A stretch of DNA of 64,000 bases, from positions 4,774,001 through 4,838,000 of the forward strand of contig NZ_CP019082.1 in the NCBI RefSeq assembly GCF_001956985.1. Reading direction: 5' to 3'. The notes under the pieces were generated by a model. The model saw nothing but the letters and a program-made list of their open reading frames with translations, was not told the origin of the DNA and ran no database searches. Origin of the DNA: Paludisphaera borealis. Lineage in GTDB: Bacteria > Planctomycetota > Planctomycetia > Isosphaerales > Isosphaeraceae. The translations under genes and the position numbers were made by a program. Below, piece by piece: positions 19,516 to 28,100 of the stretch; within the stretch, counting starts at the first letter, position 1; every line of letters starts with the position of its first letter.

Positions 19516-20415
19516 ATGACGACCGACACCATGAACCCGGGCGATAATCCTGATCACGCTTCGGCCGCCGCCGGGCTCGCCTTCGCGGCGGCGGTCCAGG
19601 CCTGGGGGCCTCCGGGCGAAGCGCCGGGCCGGGCCGTCGGCGAACCGGGGGCGGCCGACGAGTGGCTTCGCCGGATGCATCGGGATGAGGCGACCGTCGA
19701 TTTCGACTGGATTCATCCCACATGGCTGCTCCGGGCGCTTCAGGACGAGTCGCCGGCCGTCCGCGCGGTCGTCGCCGCTCACGGGCCGTCGGTCGTCCGC
19801 CGGGCCTTGCTCGCGTCGGGGGGCGTTCCCACGCCCGACCGCGCGCCGCATCCCGAGGTGCTCGACTGGATCTCGGCGCTCTGGACCGAGCGGCTCGTCG
19901 GCGGCGCGGCCGAGCGCGCCGACGACCCGCCGGCGATCGTCGCTCTGGCGCGGCCTTCGCCCCTGGAAGGCTATCGCCTCTGGTGGACCGTCGGCCTGGT
20001 CAAGTCGCTCCTCGCCCGGGGACCGGACGACGCGGCGGCCGAGCGCGCCGGTTGGGTTTTCGATCGGCTGGGCCCTCCGCCGCCCGAGACCCGCGATTGG
20101 GCGCGCCGCGACCTGGAGACGGTCGCAAAAGCGCGCGTCTCCGGCCGCCGTCGCACCGCGCTGCTGGGCCTCGTCACGCTGGCCCGGCTGCTCGCCGATT
20201 GCGAGCCGTTCCGGGTGCGTTGGGCGCTTCAGCATCTGCCGTATCCGATCGTCAAGCGGGTCCGCACGCTCATGCCCTCGGCCCCCAAGCGCGCGGCGGC
20301 GGTCTCGCGGCTGGAATCGCTGATCCTGCGGACCGCGTGGGACCACCTCATCCTGGAAAACCGGATCGCGACGCCGTTCCCCTTGGCGCCGGAGAGGATC
20401 GACGATGAGCACTGA
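19516..20415 (+). CDS. hypothetical protein, possible SctK/FliG-like partner of the SpoA-domain gene
   Basis: 299 aa, cytoplasmic (no signal or membrane segment), helical and rich in Ala, Arg and Pro. I do not recognise a domain with certainty. Features worth noting are FDWIHPTWLLRALQDESP, which recalls the HPS-type motif of SctK-type sorting-platform proteins, and HLPYPIVKRVRTLMPSAPKR near the C-terminus. Its stop overlaps the start of the SpoA-domain gene by 11 bp, and sctK and sctQ are commonly associated in type III systems, so the two are probably co-translated and may bind each other. Function is inferred from position only. Confidence 0.6.
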   Translation: MTTDTMNPGDNPDHASAAAGLAFAAAVQAWGPPGEAPGRAVGEPGAADEWLRRMHRDEATVDFDWIHPTWLLRALQDESPAVRAVVAAHGPSVVRRALLASGGVPTPDRAPHPEVLDWISALWTERLVGGAAERADDPPAIVALARPSPLEGYRLWWTVGLVKSLLARGPDDAAAERAGWVFDRLGPPPPETRDWARRDLETVAKARVSGRRRTALLGLVTLARLLADCEPFRVRWALQHLPYPIVKRVRTLMPSAPKRAAAVSRLESLILRTAWDHLILENRIATPFPLAPERIDDEH

Positions 20416-21565
20416 GGCCGCGGAGCCCGAAGCCGACGTCTGGAACGGCCTTCCGCGCGTGACGCGGCGACAGGTCGAGCTCGAGCGCCGGTTCGCGGCC
20501 TGGCAGGGCGGTGGGCCGCTCAGCCCGGTGTTCGCCTGGCTCGGCGAGGCGGTCCGGACGTCCGTCGTCTTCGATCGTCCCGAGGTCGATTGGCGAGCCG
20601 CCGGCCTGGGACGGCCGGGGTTGTCGGCCCAGCTCCGCTGGCCGCGCAAGCGAACGCGGCTTGGCCTGGGCGTGGAAGTCCCGATCGCCCACGCCGTCGT
20701 CGACCGGCTGCTCGGCTTCGACCGTCCGTTCGCCGAAACCCGGCTCCAGCTCACGCCGGTCGAGTGGGGCGTCTGGACCTACCTGATCGTCCGCTGCCTC
20801 GAAGAGATCAACGGCTCGCTCGACCTGTCGATCGACCGCGTGAGTCCCGATCCGTTCGACGTCGACGGCCTGGGTGACGTCGTCACCGTGCGGTGGGCGG
20901 TTCGGGTGGGAGACGTCGCCGGGGCCGTGCGGGTCTGGCTTCCCGAGTCGCTGGCCGACGCCTGGATCGACGCGGGAACGAGCGGCCGACAGGCTCCGAA
21001 GGCCGCATCGCCGTCGCCCAAGATCCGCGCGCTGTCGGCCGACTGGCGGGTCGTCGCGGGGAAGGTCCGCATGCCGGGCGGCCTGCGACGGCTCCGGGTC
21101 GGCGGCGTCTTGCCCCTGGCCGATCCGCCGTTGACCGGCACGCCGAGCGACCCCGTCGGGCCGATCGAGATGGTCTGCGACCTGGGCGCGTCGGCAGGCG
21201 GCTGGCGGATCGCCGTCGAGCCGTTGGCCGGCAGTTCGGCACGAAGTTATCGGGTCGCCGGTCCGCTCGTCCAACAACCGGGAACTAGAACGCCCCTCAA
21301 CCTCGGGAACGACCTCGCCATGAGCCCCCACGACCAAGACGCCCCCTCGCCGCTCGACGCGCCGGTGACCCTGACGGTCGAGCTGGGCCGGATCAACCTC
21401 CCCATGGGCCGGCTGGCCGATCTCAAGCCGGGCGACGTCCTCGAAGCCGGCCGGCACAGCCGCGAGCCCGTCGAGATCACCTCCAACGGCCGGCTCGTCG
21501 CGCGCGGCGACCTGATCCTGATCGACACCGAGCTGGGCGTCCGCGTGACCAGCGTCTTTCTCTGA
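20405..21565 (+). CDS. FliM/FliN/SctQ-like protein with C-terminal SpoA domain
   Basis: 386 aa. The last 75 residues (VTLTVELGRINLPMGRLADL, LKPGDVLEAGRHSREPVEI, NGRLVARGDLILIDTELGVRV) match the SpoA (surface presentation of antigens) domain of flagellar FliN/FliM and type III SctQ: the hydrophobic LxPGDV turn, then the G-x-L-V-A-x-G element. The N-terminal 300 residues look like the divergent CheC-like/first SpoA region of SctQ (LGLGVEVPIAHAVVDRLLGFDR, TPVEWGVWTYLIVRCLEEING). In flagella and injectisomes such proteins form the cytoplasmic ring or sorting platform. Here no export, ring or filament gene is in view; the upstream neighbours are two-component proteins. Confidence 0.78.
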   Translation: MSTEAAEPEADVWNGLPRVTRRQVELERRFAAWQGGGPLSPVFAWLGEAVRTSVVFDRPEVDWRAAGLGRPGLSAQLRWPRKRTRLGLGVEVPIAHAVVDRLLGFDRPFAETRLQLTPVEWGVWTYLIVRCLEEINGSLDLSIDRVSPDPFDVDGLGDVVTVRWAVRVGDVAGAVRVWLPESLADAWIDAGTSGRQAPKAASPSPKIRALSADWRVVAGKVRMPGGLRRLRVGGVLPLADPPLTGTPSDPVGPIEMVCDLGASAGGWRIAVEPLAGSSARSYRVAGPLVQQPGTRTPLNLGNDLAMSPHDQDAPSPLDAPVTLTVELGRINLPMGRLADLKPGDVLEAGRHSREPVEITSNGRLVARGDLILIDTELGVRVTSVFL

Positions 21566-21578
21566 TCAGACCGGATTA

Positions 21579-21726
21579 CGTTTGGGTTGCACGCGTAGGG
21601 GCGTCCCTTGTGGGCGCCCGATCGGCGTCGGCAACCCCGGCGTCCTTGGCGGCTCGGGCACCTACAAGGGGCGCCCCTACAACGATACGGGCTTCCCGCG
21701 CCCACCGGGGGTATGCAACCCCAACG
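21579..21726. repeat. 148-bp palindromic MITE-like element
   Basis: Outer arms CGTTTGGGTTGCA (21579-21591) and TGCAACCCCAACG (21714-21726) are inverted with one mismatch. Inner 25-bp arms at 21595-21619 (GTAGGGGCGTCC, then CTTGTGGGCGCCC) and 21656-21680 are inverted with three mismatches. The whole element fills the gap between two convergent genes and could serve as a bidirectional terminator. It has no coding capacity beyond composition-driven frames. Confidence 0.75.
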
Positions 21727-21739
21727 CAAACCGCTCTAT

Positions 21740-23239
21740 CTAGACCGGGTAGACGACCTGTATCATGGTCTGAAGCGCCAGGGTGGCGATCGCGACGAGC
21801 AGCGCGGTGGCGAAGACGGTCTTGGGGCCGCCCCCCAGCCGGGTGAGCCCGACGCCGGCGGCGGTGAGCAGCGGCGGCAGGAAGAGCATCCAGAGCCGCG
21901 CCACCTCGCCCATGTTGCGGCCCGAGAGGTGGACCAAGGCCAGGACCACGAGCGCGCACCAGCCGGCGCGCGGGACGTAGCGACGGTCGCCGATGAACCC
22001 GACGAGGCACCACACGGCCGACGGCAAGCCGACCGCGACGGCCAGCTCGATTGGGTTGACGAGCAGCCACAGCAGATAGGTTCGGGGATACTCCAGGTAG
22101 AACTGCGCGTGGTGCAGCAGGTTCCACCGCCAGACGACGACCGGATTCGCGGACGTCGACAGCCAGCCCACCGCCGCCAGGCCAAGGAAGCCGACCCCGA
22201 TCCAGACGACGACCTGGATCTTTCTCGACCAGGTGAGCCGCGGCGTCGAGAGCGCCACCAGGGCGGCGATCAGGCCGATCGGCAGGAACGCCAGCGTGAA
22301 CGCCATGCCGAACGCCATGATCATCCCCGAGGCGACGGCCATGATGATGCTTGCGAACGTCGGCCCGCCCGAGGTTCCTCGCAGCCGCGCGGCCCAGGAC
22401 GCCAGGGCGAGGGCCGAGGCCGAGAGCAGCGGGTAGGCGGCGTCGGCGTCGGGCTGGAACAGGTTCGCCGCCGGCGCCAGCGGCCAGAGGACCGAGGCCG
22501 CCCACGCGACCTGCGGCGAGACCGACTCGCGCGCCAGCAGGTACAGCGGAACCACGGTCCCCGCGCACGCCAGCAACGTGATCAGGCTGGCCAGGTAGAT
22601 CGCCGCGCGGTCGGCCCGGGGGATCGGCTTGCGGTCGAGCGCCTCAAGCTGCCGGAAGCCGGCGGCGACTTGCGGCGGCATCAGGCCGTTCAGGAGGTCG
22701 GCGGTCCGGGGGCTTCGCTCCATCGCGCGGATCAGGCAGCAGTGCAGGGCGATCAAGCCGGGCGGATGGGTGCCGATGTGAAGCGAGTCCTGCGACGCGA
22801 TCCAGACCGGGTAGTCGGCCAAAAATTTCCAGGGGTCGCCCATCGCCTGCCGCTTGGCGACGTCGTAATAGCCCGTCGAACTTGGGAAGTAATGGACATA
22901 GGCCCATTTGGTCAGGTCGTATTCGTCGGCCGCGCCGATCGGTATGGCGATTTGCACGGCGACGGCCGAGGCCGCCAGCCCGGCGAGCCAGACCGACTCG
23001 CGAAACCCGACCGCCGAGGGGACGCCCAGCGACCGGAACCCCAGCGCGGCGTACAGGGCGTAGCCCGCGACCGCCGCGGCGGCCAGGAGCAGCCCCGGCG
23101 CGGAGGGAGCGACCTTCACGCGCAGCCATTCCCATTCACCGGGCACGCCCAGCGGGACTCTGCCCGAGAACACGACCGCGATGGAGAGCCCGACCAGAAC
23201 CGCCGACGTCGACAAAATCAGACCGATCTTCCCGTTCAT
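21740..23239 (-). CDS. polytopic membrane protein, possible glycosyltransferase-39-like
   Basis: 499 aa from MNGKIGLILS; an upstream in-frame extension to 23443 is Arg-rich and unsupported. About twelve hydrophobic segments (for example LILSTSAVLVGLSIAVVFSG, APGLLLAAAAVAGYALYAAL, WLAGLAASAVAVQIAIPIGA). Soluble loops contain YVHYFPSSTGYYDVAKRQA and SLHIGTHPPGLIAL, of the kind found in undecaprenyl-phosphate-dependent mannosyl/arabinosyl transferases, with an acidic residue pair (Asp-Glu in AADEYDLTKW) in the first large loop that could be catalytic. Assignment is tentative. It is divergent from the MFS gene; 237 bp separate the start codons. Confidence 0.7.
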   Translation of the reverse strand: MNGKIGLILSTSAVLVGLSIAVVFSGRVPLGVPGEWEWLRVKVAPSAPGLLLAAAAVAGYALYAALGFRSLGVPSAVGFRESVWLAGLAASAVAVQIAIPIGAADEYDLTKWAYVHYFPSSTGYYDVAKRQAMGDPWKFLADYPVWIASQDSLHIGTHPPGLIALHCCLIRAMERSPRTADLLNGLMPPQVAAGFRQLEALDRKPIPRADRAAIYLASLITLLACAGTVVPLYLLARESVSPQVAWAASVLWPLAPAANLFQPDADAAYPLLSASALALASWAARLRGTSGGPTFASIIMAVASGMIMAFGMAFTLAFLPIGLIAALVALSTPRLTWSRKIQVVVWIGVGFLGLAAVGWLSTSANPVVVWRWNLLHHAQFYLEYPRTYLLWLLVNPIELAVAVGLPSAVWCLVGFIGDRRYVPRAGWCALVVLALVHLSGRNMGEVARLWMLFLPPLLTAAGVGLTRLGGGPKTVFATALLVAIATLALQTMIQVVYPV

Positions 23240-23476
23240 CTTCACGATCTTAGCGGCCGCGATTTCGCCTGGCGAGAGGCTTTCGGTCGCAAAAGACGCC
23301 GAACGGTTGCCGCGCGCCCTCCGACGTGTTCTGATCGTGTGGCGGCGCGATGCGACACGAGACCGCACGCGCCCCCCCGCGCCGATTCCGGAACGTCCAA
23401 CAGCCCGCCTCCCCAACCGCTCCGCCAGGCCGTCCGGCGTCAATCGGCTTCACGACTCACCGGAGATCGATTTCCT

Positions 23477-24889
23477 ATGAACCCGCACAACGACTCCGCC
23501 GTGAAGTCCTCGCCGGACGGCTCCCAAGTCGCCTGGTGGCGTGAGCTGACGGGCTACCAGTGGTTCGTCTTCCTCGTCGCCTCGCTCGGCTGGCTGTTCG
23601 ACACGATGGATCAACAGCTTTTCAACCTGGCGCGCAATCCCGCCGTGACCGAGCTGCTGAAGATCACGCCCGGCGACCCCGCCCAGGCCGGCCGGATCGG
23701 CGAATACGCCGGCTACACCACCTCGATCTTCATCCTCGGCTGGGCGACGGGGGGCATCTTCTTCGGCATCCTCGGCGACAAGATCGGCCGGGCGAAGACG
23801 ATGATGCTCACGATCCTGTCCTACTCGGCGTTCACCGGGCTCAGCGCGCTGTCGGTGGGGGTCTGGGACTTCGCCGCGTACCGCTTCTTGACGGGCCTGG
23901 GGGTCGGCGGCCAGTTCGCCGTCGGCGTCTCGCTGGTGGCCGAAGTCATGTCGGACCGCGCCCGGCCCTACGCCCTGGGCTGGCTCCAGGCGCTGTCGGC
24001 GGTGGGCAACATGCTGGCGGCGGTCATCAGCATCGGCCTGGGGATGCTCGAAACCTCGGGGGCGATCCGCAGCTCATGGCGCGCCATGTTCCTGGTCGGC
24101 CTGATTCCGTCGCTGCTGGCGATCCCCGTCTTCCTGAAGCTCAAGGAGCCCGAGCGCTGGAAGTCGGCCGTCCGCGAGGAAGACGCGAACGCGCAGGAGG
24201 GCGCGCCGCCGGCGCACAAGCTCGGGTCGCTCTCCGAGCTGTTCGGCGACCCGCGATGGCGGCGGAACACGATCGTCGGCATGATCCTGGCGTTCTCGGG
24301 CGTCGTCGGCCTGTGGGGCATCGGCGTCTTCAGCGTCGACCTGAATCGGATGGTCCTCCGCAAGCACTTCGAAGGGATCGGCCTGACCCCCCAGGAGATC
24401 GGCGGCAAGCTGACGTTCTGGGCCGGCATGACGCTGCTCATGTTCAACGCCGGCGCCTTCTTCGGCATCCAGGCGTTCGCCTACGTCTCCCAGCGGCTCG
24501 GCCGCAGGCCGGCGTTCGCGATCTCCTTCATCCTGGCGGCGGCCTCGACCTCGTTCACGTTCTTGTACCTCAACGAATTCTGGCAGATCTTCGTGTTCAT
24601 TCCGATCATGGGCTTCTGCCAGCTCGCGCTCTTCGGCGGCTACGCGATCTACTTCCCCGAACTGTTCCCGACCCGGCTGCGGAGCACGGGGACCTCGTTC
24701 TGCTACAACGTGGCGCGTTACGTCGCGGCGGCCGGGCCGTCGGTCCTCGGGCTGCTCACCAGCCAGGTCTTCTACGGCTACGCCGAGCCCATGCGGTACG
24801 CCGGCGTGGCGATGTGCAGCGTCTTCGTCGTCGGTTTGTTGGCGCTTCCGTTCGCTCCCGAGACGCGAGGCAAGCCGCTGCCCGAATGA
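23477..24889 (+). CDS. MFS transporter, sugar/metabolite porter type
   Basis: 470 aa from MNPHNDSAVK. Twelve predicted membrane helices. MFS landmarks are the loop 2-3 motif GDKIGRAKTMM (the DRxGRR equivalent), RFLTGLGVGGQFAVGVSLVAE in helix 4-5, PELFPTRLRSTG before helix 11 and the terminal APETRGKPLPE, which resembles the sugar-porter PETKG motif. Near the start, DTMDQQLFNLARNPA replaces the usual helix 1 sequence and carries acidic residues that could couple protons. Substrate unknown; likely a small organic acid or sugar, imported by proton symport. The upstream open frame to 21608 is antisense to the neighbouring membrane gene and was dismissed. It has no co-directional partner. Confidence 0.9.
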   Translation: MNPHNDSAVKSSPDGSQVAWWRELTGYQWFVFLVASLGWLFDTMDQQLFNLARNPAVTELLKITPGDPAQAGRIGEYAGYTTSIFILGWATGGIFFGILGDKIGRAKTMMLTILSYSAFTGLSALSVGVWDFAAYRFLTGLGVGGQFAVGVSLVAEVMSDRARPYALGWLQALSAVGNMLAAVISIGLGMLETSGAIRSSWRAMFLVGLIPSLLAIPVFLKLKEPERWKSAVREEDANAQEGAPPAHKLGSLSELFGDPRWRRNTIVGMILAFSGVVGLWGIGVFSVDLNRMVLRKHFEGIGLTPQEIGGKLTFWAGMTLLMFNAGAFFGIQAFAYVSQRLGRRPAFAISFILAAASTSFTFLYLNEFWQIFVFIPIMGFCQLALFGGYAIYFPELFPTRLRSTGTSFCYNVARYVAAAGPSVLGLLTSQVFYGYAEPMRYAGVAMCSVFVVGLLALPFAPETRGKPLPE

Positions 24890-24930
24890 GGCCGGCGCCA
24901 TTGCGTCAGGCGCCGGCGGTCAGGGCCATG

Positions 24931-25104
24931 CACTCGCTTGCGCTTCGGGCTTGTACGGAGGGGCGCGTCTGGTCCGATTACGAGCCCGAAGCGCCAGCGA
25001 GTGAATCGTGATTCGGCCGTTGGAACCATTCACTCGCTTGCGCTTCGGGCTTGTACGGAGGGGCTCGCCTGGGCCGGGATACAAGCCCGAAGCGCCAGCG
25101 AGTG
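24931..25104. repeat. two inverted pairs of the 24-bp GCCCGAAGCG repeat
   Basis: Four arms: 24931-24954 and 25031-25054 read CACTCGCTTGCG then CTTCGGGCTTGT; 24980-25003 and 25081-25104 read AC(G/A)AGCCCGAAG then CGCCAGCGAGTG. They form two hairpins in the gap between the convergent MFS and RND pump genes. The spacer between the pairs (GATTCGGCCGTTGGAACCA) matches the loop of the 14127-14202 copy, showing that a larger unit is duplicated. Confidence 0.88.
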
Positions 25105-25123
25105 CATCGCCAAGCGCCGGCGG

Positions 25124-28100
25124 TCAGGTCGTAAGGGCGTCGGCGTTTACTGAGCGTCGGCGCTGGAGCCGTTCCCAGCGGCGGCGGCGGACCCAGTAGA
25201 AGAGGACGGGCAGGAGCAGGTCGATGACCTCGTCGGCCACGAGGACGCCTCCCAGCACCGGCGCGGCCATCGGCCGGATGATCTCCGACGCTGGGCCCGA
25301 CGCCCAGAGCATCGGCGCCAGGCCGATGACGACGGTCCCCTCGGTGAGCAGCTTCGGCCGCAGCCGGTGGACGGCGCCGTCGATCACCGCTTTTCGCAGG
25401 CCGTCGAGGTCGAGCCGCTCCAATCCCCCCGCCCGCTCGACGGCCTCACGGAGATAGACGAGCATGATGATCCCCGTCGAGGTCGCCATGCCGAAACAAG
25501 CGATGTAGCCGATCCAGACCGTCACCGACAGCTTCAGCCCTAGCAGCCACTGGAAGAACAGGCCGCCCGCCGCCGCGCCGGGGATCGCCGTCAGCATCAG
25601 CGCGGCGTCGGCAAGGTCGAGATAGGTCAAATACAGGACGACGAAGATCAGCACGATCACCAGCGGCACGACCACGGCCAGCGTCCGCCGCGACCGGACC
25701 TCGTGCTCGAACTGGCCCGTCCACTCGACGAACACGCCGGCGGGCAGGGGGACGTGGGCCGAGACGACTTCACGCGCCCGGGCGACGAATGCCACCGGGT
25801 CCTGATCGGTCGCGTTGAGCCGGACGTAGTTCCGCAACAGGCCGTTCTCGCCCTTGATGCTCGCCGGCCCCTCGACCAGCCCGACCTCGGCGAAGTCCGA
25901 GAGCGGAACCTGCCGCACGCGCGGGCCGTCGGCCGGCCCGCCGCGCGCCGGGACCAGCAGCCGGCGGATCGCCTCGTCGTCTTCGCGGCGGGCGCGGGCG
26001 TAGCGGACGACCACGGGATGGCGCTCGCGGCCCTCGACGGTCGTCGTCGCGGTCGTGCCGGCCAGGGCGGTCTCGATCACCTTGTTGGCCTCGCCGATGC
26101 TCACGCCCAGTTGCGCGGCCTTGCGGCGGTCGAAGCGGATCTCCAGGTACGACTTGCCCCGGATCGGATCGGCGACCACGTCGACCGCGCCGGGGATCGT
26201 CTTGACGACGGCCGCGATCGCCTCGGACGTCCGGACGACGTCGTCGAGGTCGTCGCCCAGCACGCGGACGCCGATCGGCGTGTTGACGCCGGTCGCGAGC
26301 ATGTCGACGCGGTTCTGGATCGGCATCGTCCAGACGTTGGTCCAGCCGGGCATCGGCACGGCGCGGTCGAGTTCGCCGCCGAAGCCCACCAGCTCGTCGC
26401 GCTCGATTTGCCAGAGCATGACGCCGCGGGCGAACCGGCGCGAAAGCTCGTCGCGGATCTCGTCGAGCAGCGGCTGCGGCTCGAACGCGATCGCCGACGC
26501 CGGACGCCCGCCGTGATGATGGCCTTCGCCCCCGCTCCCGCCCGGTCCCGGCGGACGCAGCAGCGCGGCGATCGCCTCGTTCTGGAACGCCTTCGCCTTG
26601 GCATGGTGCGCGGCGACGCGCGGGTCGCGGATTTCGCCCCGGTTCAGCAGCTCGTCGACGGCGATCCGGGTGAAGACCGGCGCGGCCCGGTCGAGGAGCT
26701 CGCCGTCGACGCGCCGGACGTGCGCGCGCCATCGCGGCACGAGTCGGGCCTCTTCGGGATCTGACGGGTTCAGCGACGTCGGCGACACGCCGCTCGACTC
26801 GCGGACCAGCTCTTGATAACGCTGGTAAGCCGTCTCGCGGATCACGACGTCGAACCGCGCGATCGACTCTTCGAGCGCCTCGTCGAGCATCGCCTGCCGC
26901 GCCTCGGGCGCGGCGAGAACCTCGCGCGCGACGAGGGCGTCGAGCGCGGCGGCGAGCTGGCTGCGGGCGTCGGCCTCGCGGAGCTTGCGGCGCGGCCAGA
27001 ACGCGCGCGGCCGGAAGTTTACCATGGTCTCGATCATGTCGATCGGCGCGGGGTCGGTCGGCGTCTCGGCCCGGCCCCCCTTGCCGACCACCATGTCGAC
27101 CTCGGGAAACCGGCAGAGGATCATGTCGCGCGCCTTCAGGTCGTCGACGACCTCGCTGACCGTGGCGCGCGGGACCGTGATCGGCATGTCCATCACCATC
27201 CCCTCGTCGAGCGGCGTGATGAACTCGCGACCCAGCGGCTGCATGTTCTGTTCGGCCAAGAGCGCGATGATCACGAGGCTCGCCGGGGCCAGCGTCAGCC
27301 CCCAGGCGGATCGTGCCAGGAGCGCCGTCGCCGTCACCGCCAGCCCCAGCGCGCCCAGGAACACGACCCGGTTCCCCAGCGGCGCCAGGCCGATCAGGAA
27401 CGTGCAGGAGATCACCCAGGCCATGACCTGCGGGCGATCGAGCAGGTACGAGAGCACCGGGCGATAGACCTCGATCACGCTTCGCACCAGCGGGTTGTCC
27501 TGCTCGGACCGCAGCCGGCCGCGGACGAGGATCGTGCAGAGGGCGGGGACCAGCGTGATCGACAGCACGGCGACCGTCACCAGCGCGAACGACTTGGTGT
27601 ACGCCAGCGGCCGGAACATCTTCCCCTCGACGCCCCCCAGCGCCAGCACCGGCAAGAACGAGAGGAGCATGATGACGACCGAGAAGATGATCGGCCGTCC
27701 CACCGCCAGGCAGGCCGGCAGCACGATGTGCGCGACGTCGCCGCGGACGGGGCGGTCGCCGAAGTGATCGTGCAGCCGGTGCATCACGTTCTCGGCCATC
27801 ACGATCGACGAATCGACCAGCACGCCGATCGAGATGGCGATCCCCGCGAGCGACATCGCGTTCGCCTGCACGTCCAGAACGCCGACCCGCCGCAACACGG
27901 CCATGATCAGGAACGAGCCCAAGGCCGCAAGCGGCAGCGTGACGGCGATCACCAGCGACGTCCGGAAGTGCAGAAGGACGATCAGCACGCAGATCGTGGC
28001 CGAGACCATCGCCTCGACGACCGTCGTCGACACCGTGGCGATCGCCCCTTCGATCAGCGGCGTGCGATCGTAGAACGGTCGGACGCGAACGCCCGGGGGC

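Noticed and set aside
16951-20754. 1267-codon minus-strand open frame across the signalling cluster
   Set aside because: It is antisense to four well-supported receiver/kinase genes and has no recognisable domain.
16733-21565. Complete type III secretion or flagellar locus
   Set aside because: Only a SpoA-domain gene and one possible partner are visible; no ATPase, ring, export-gate or needle genes.
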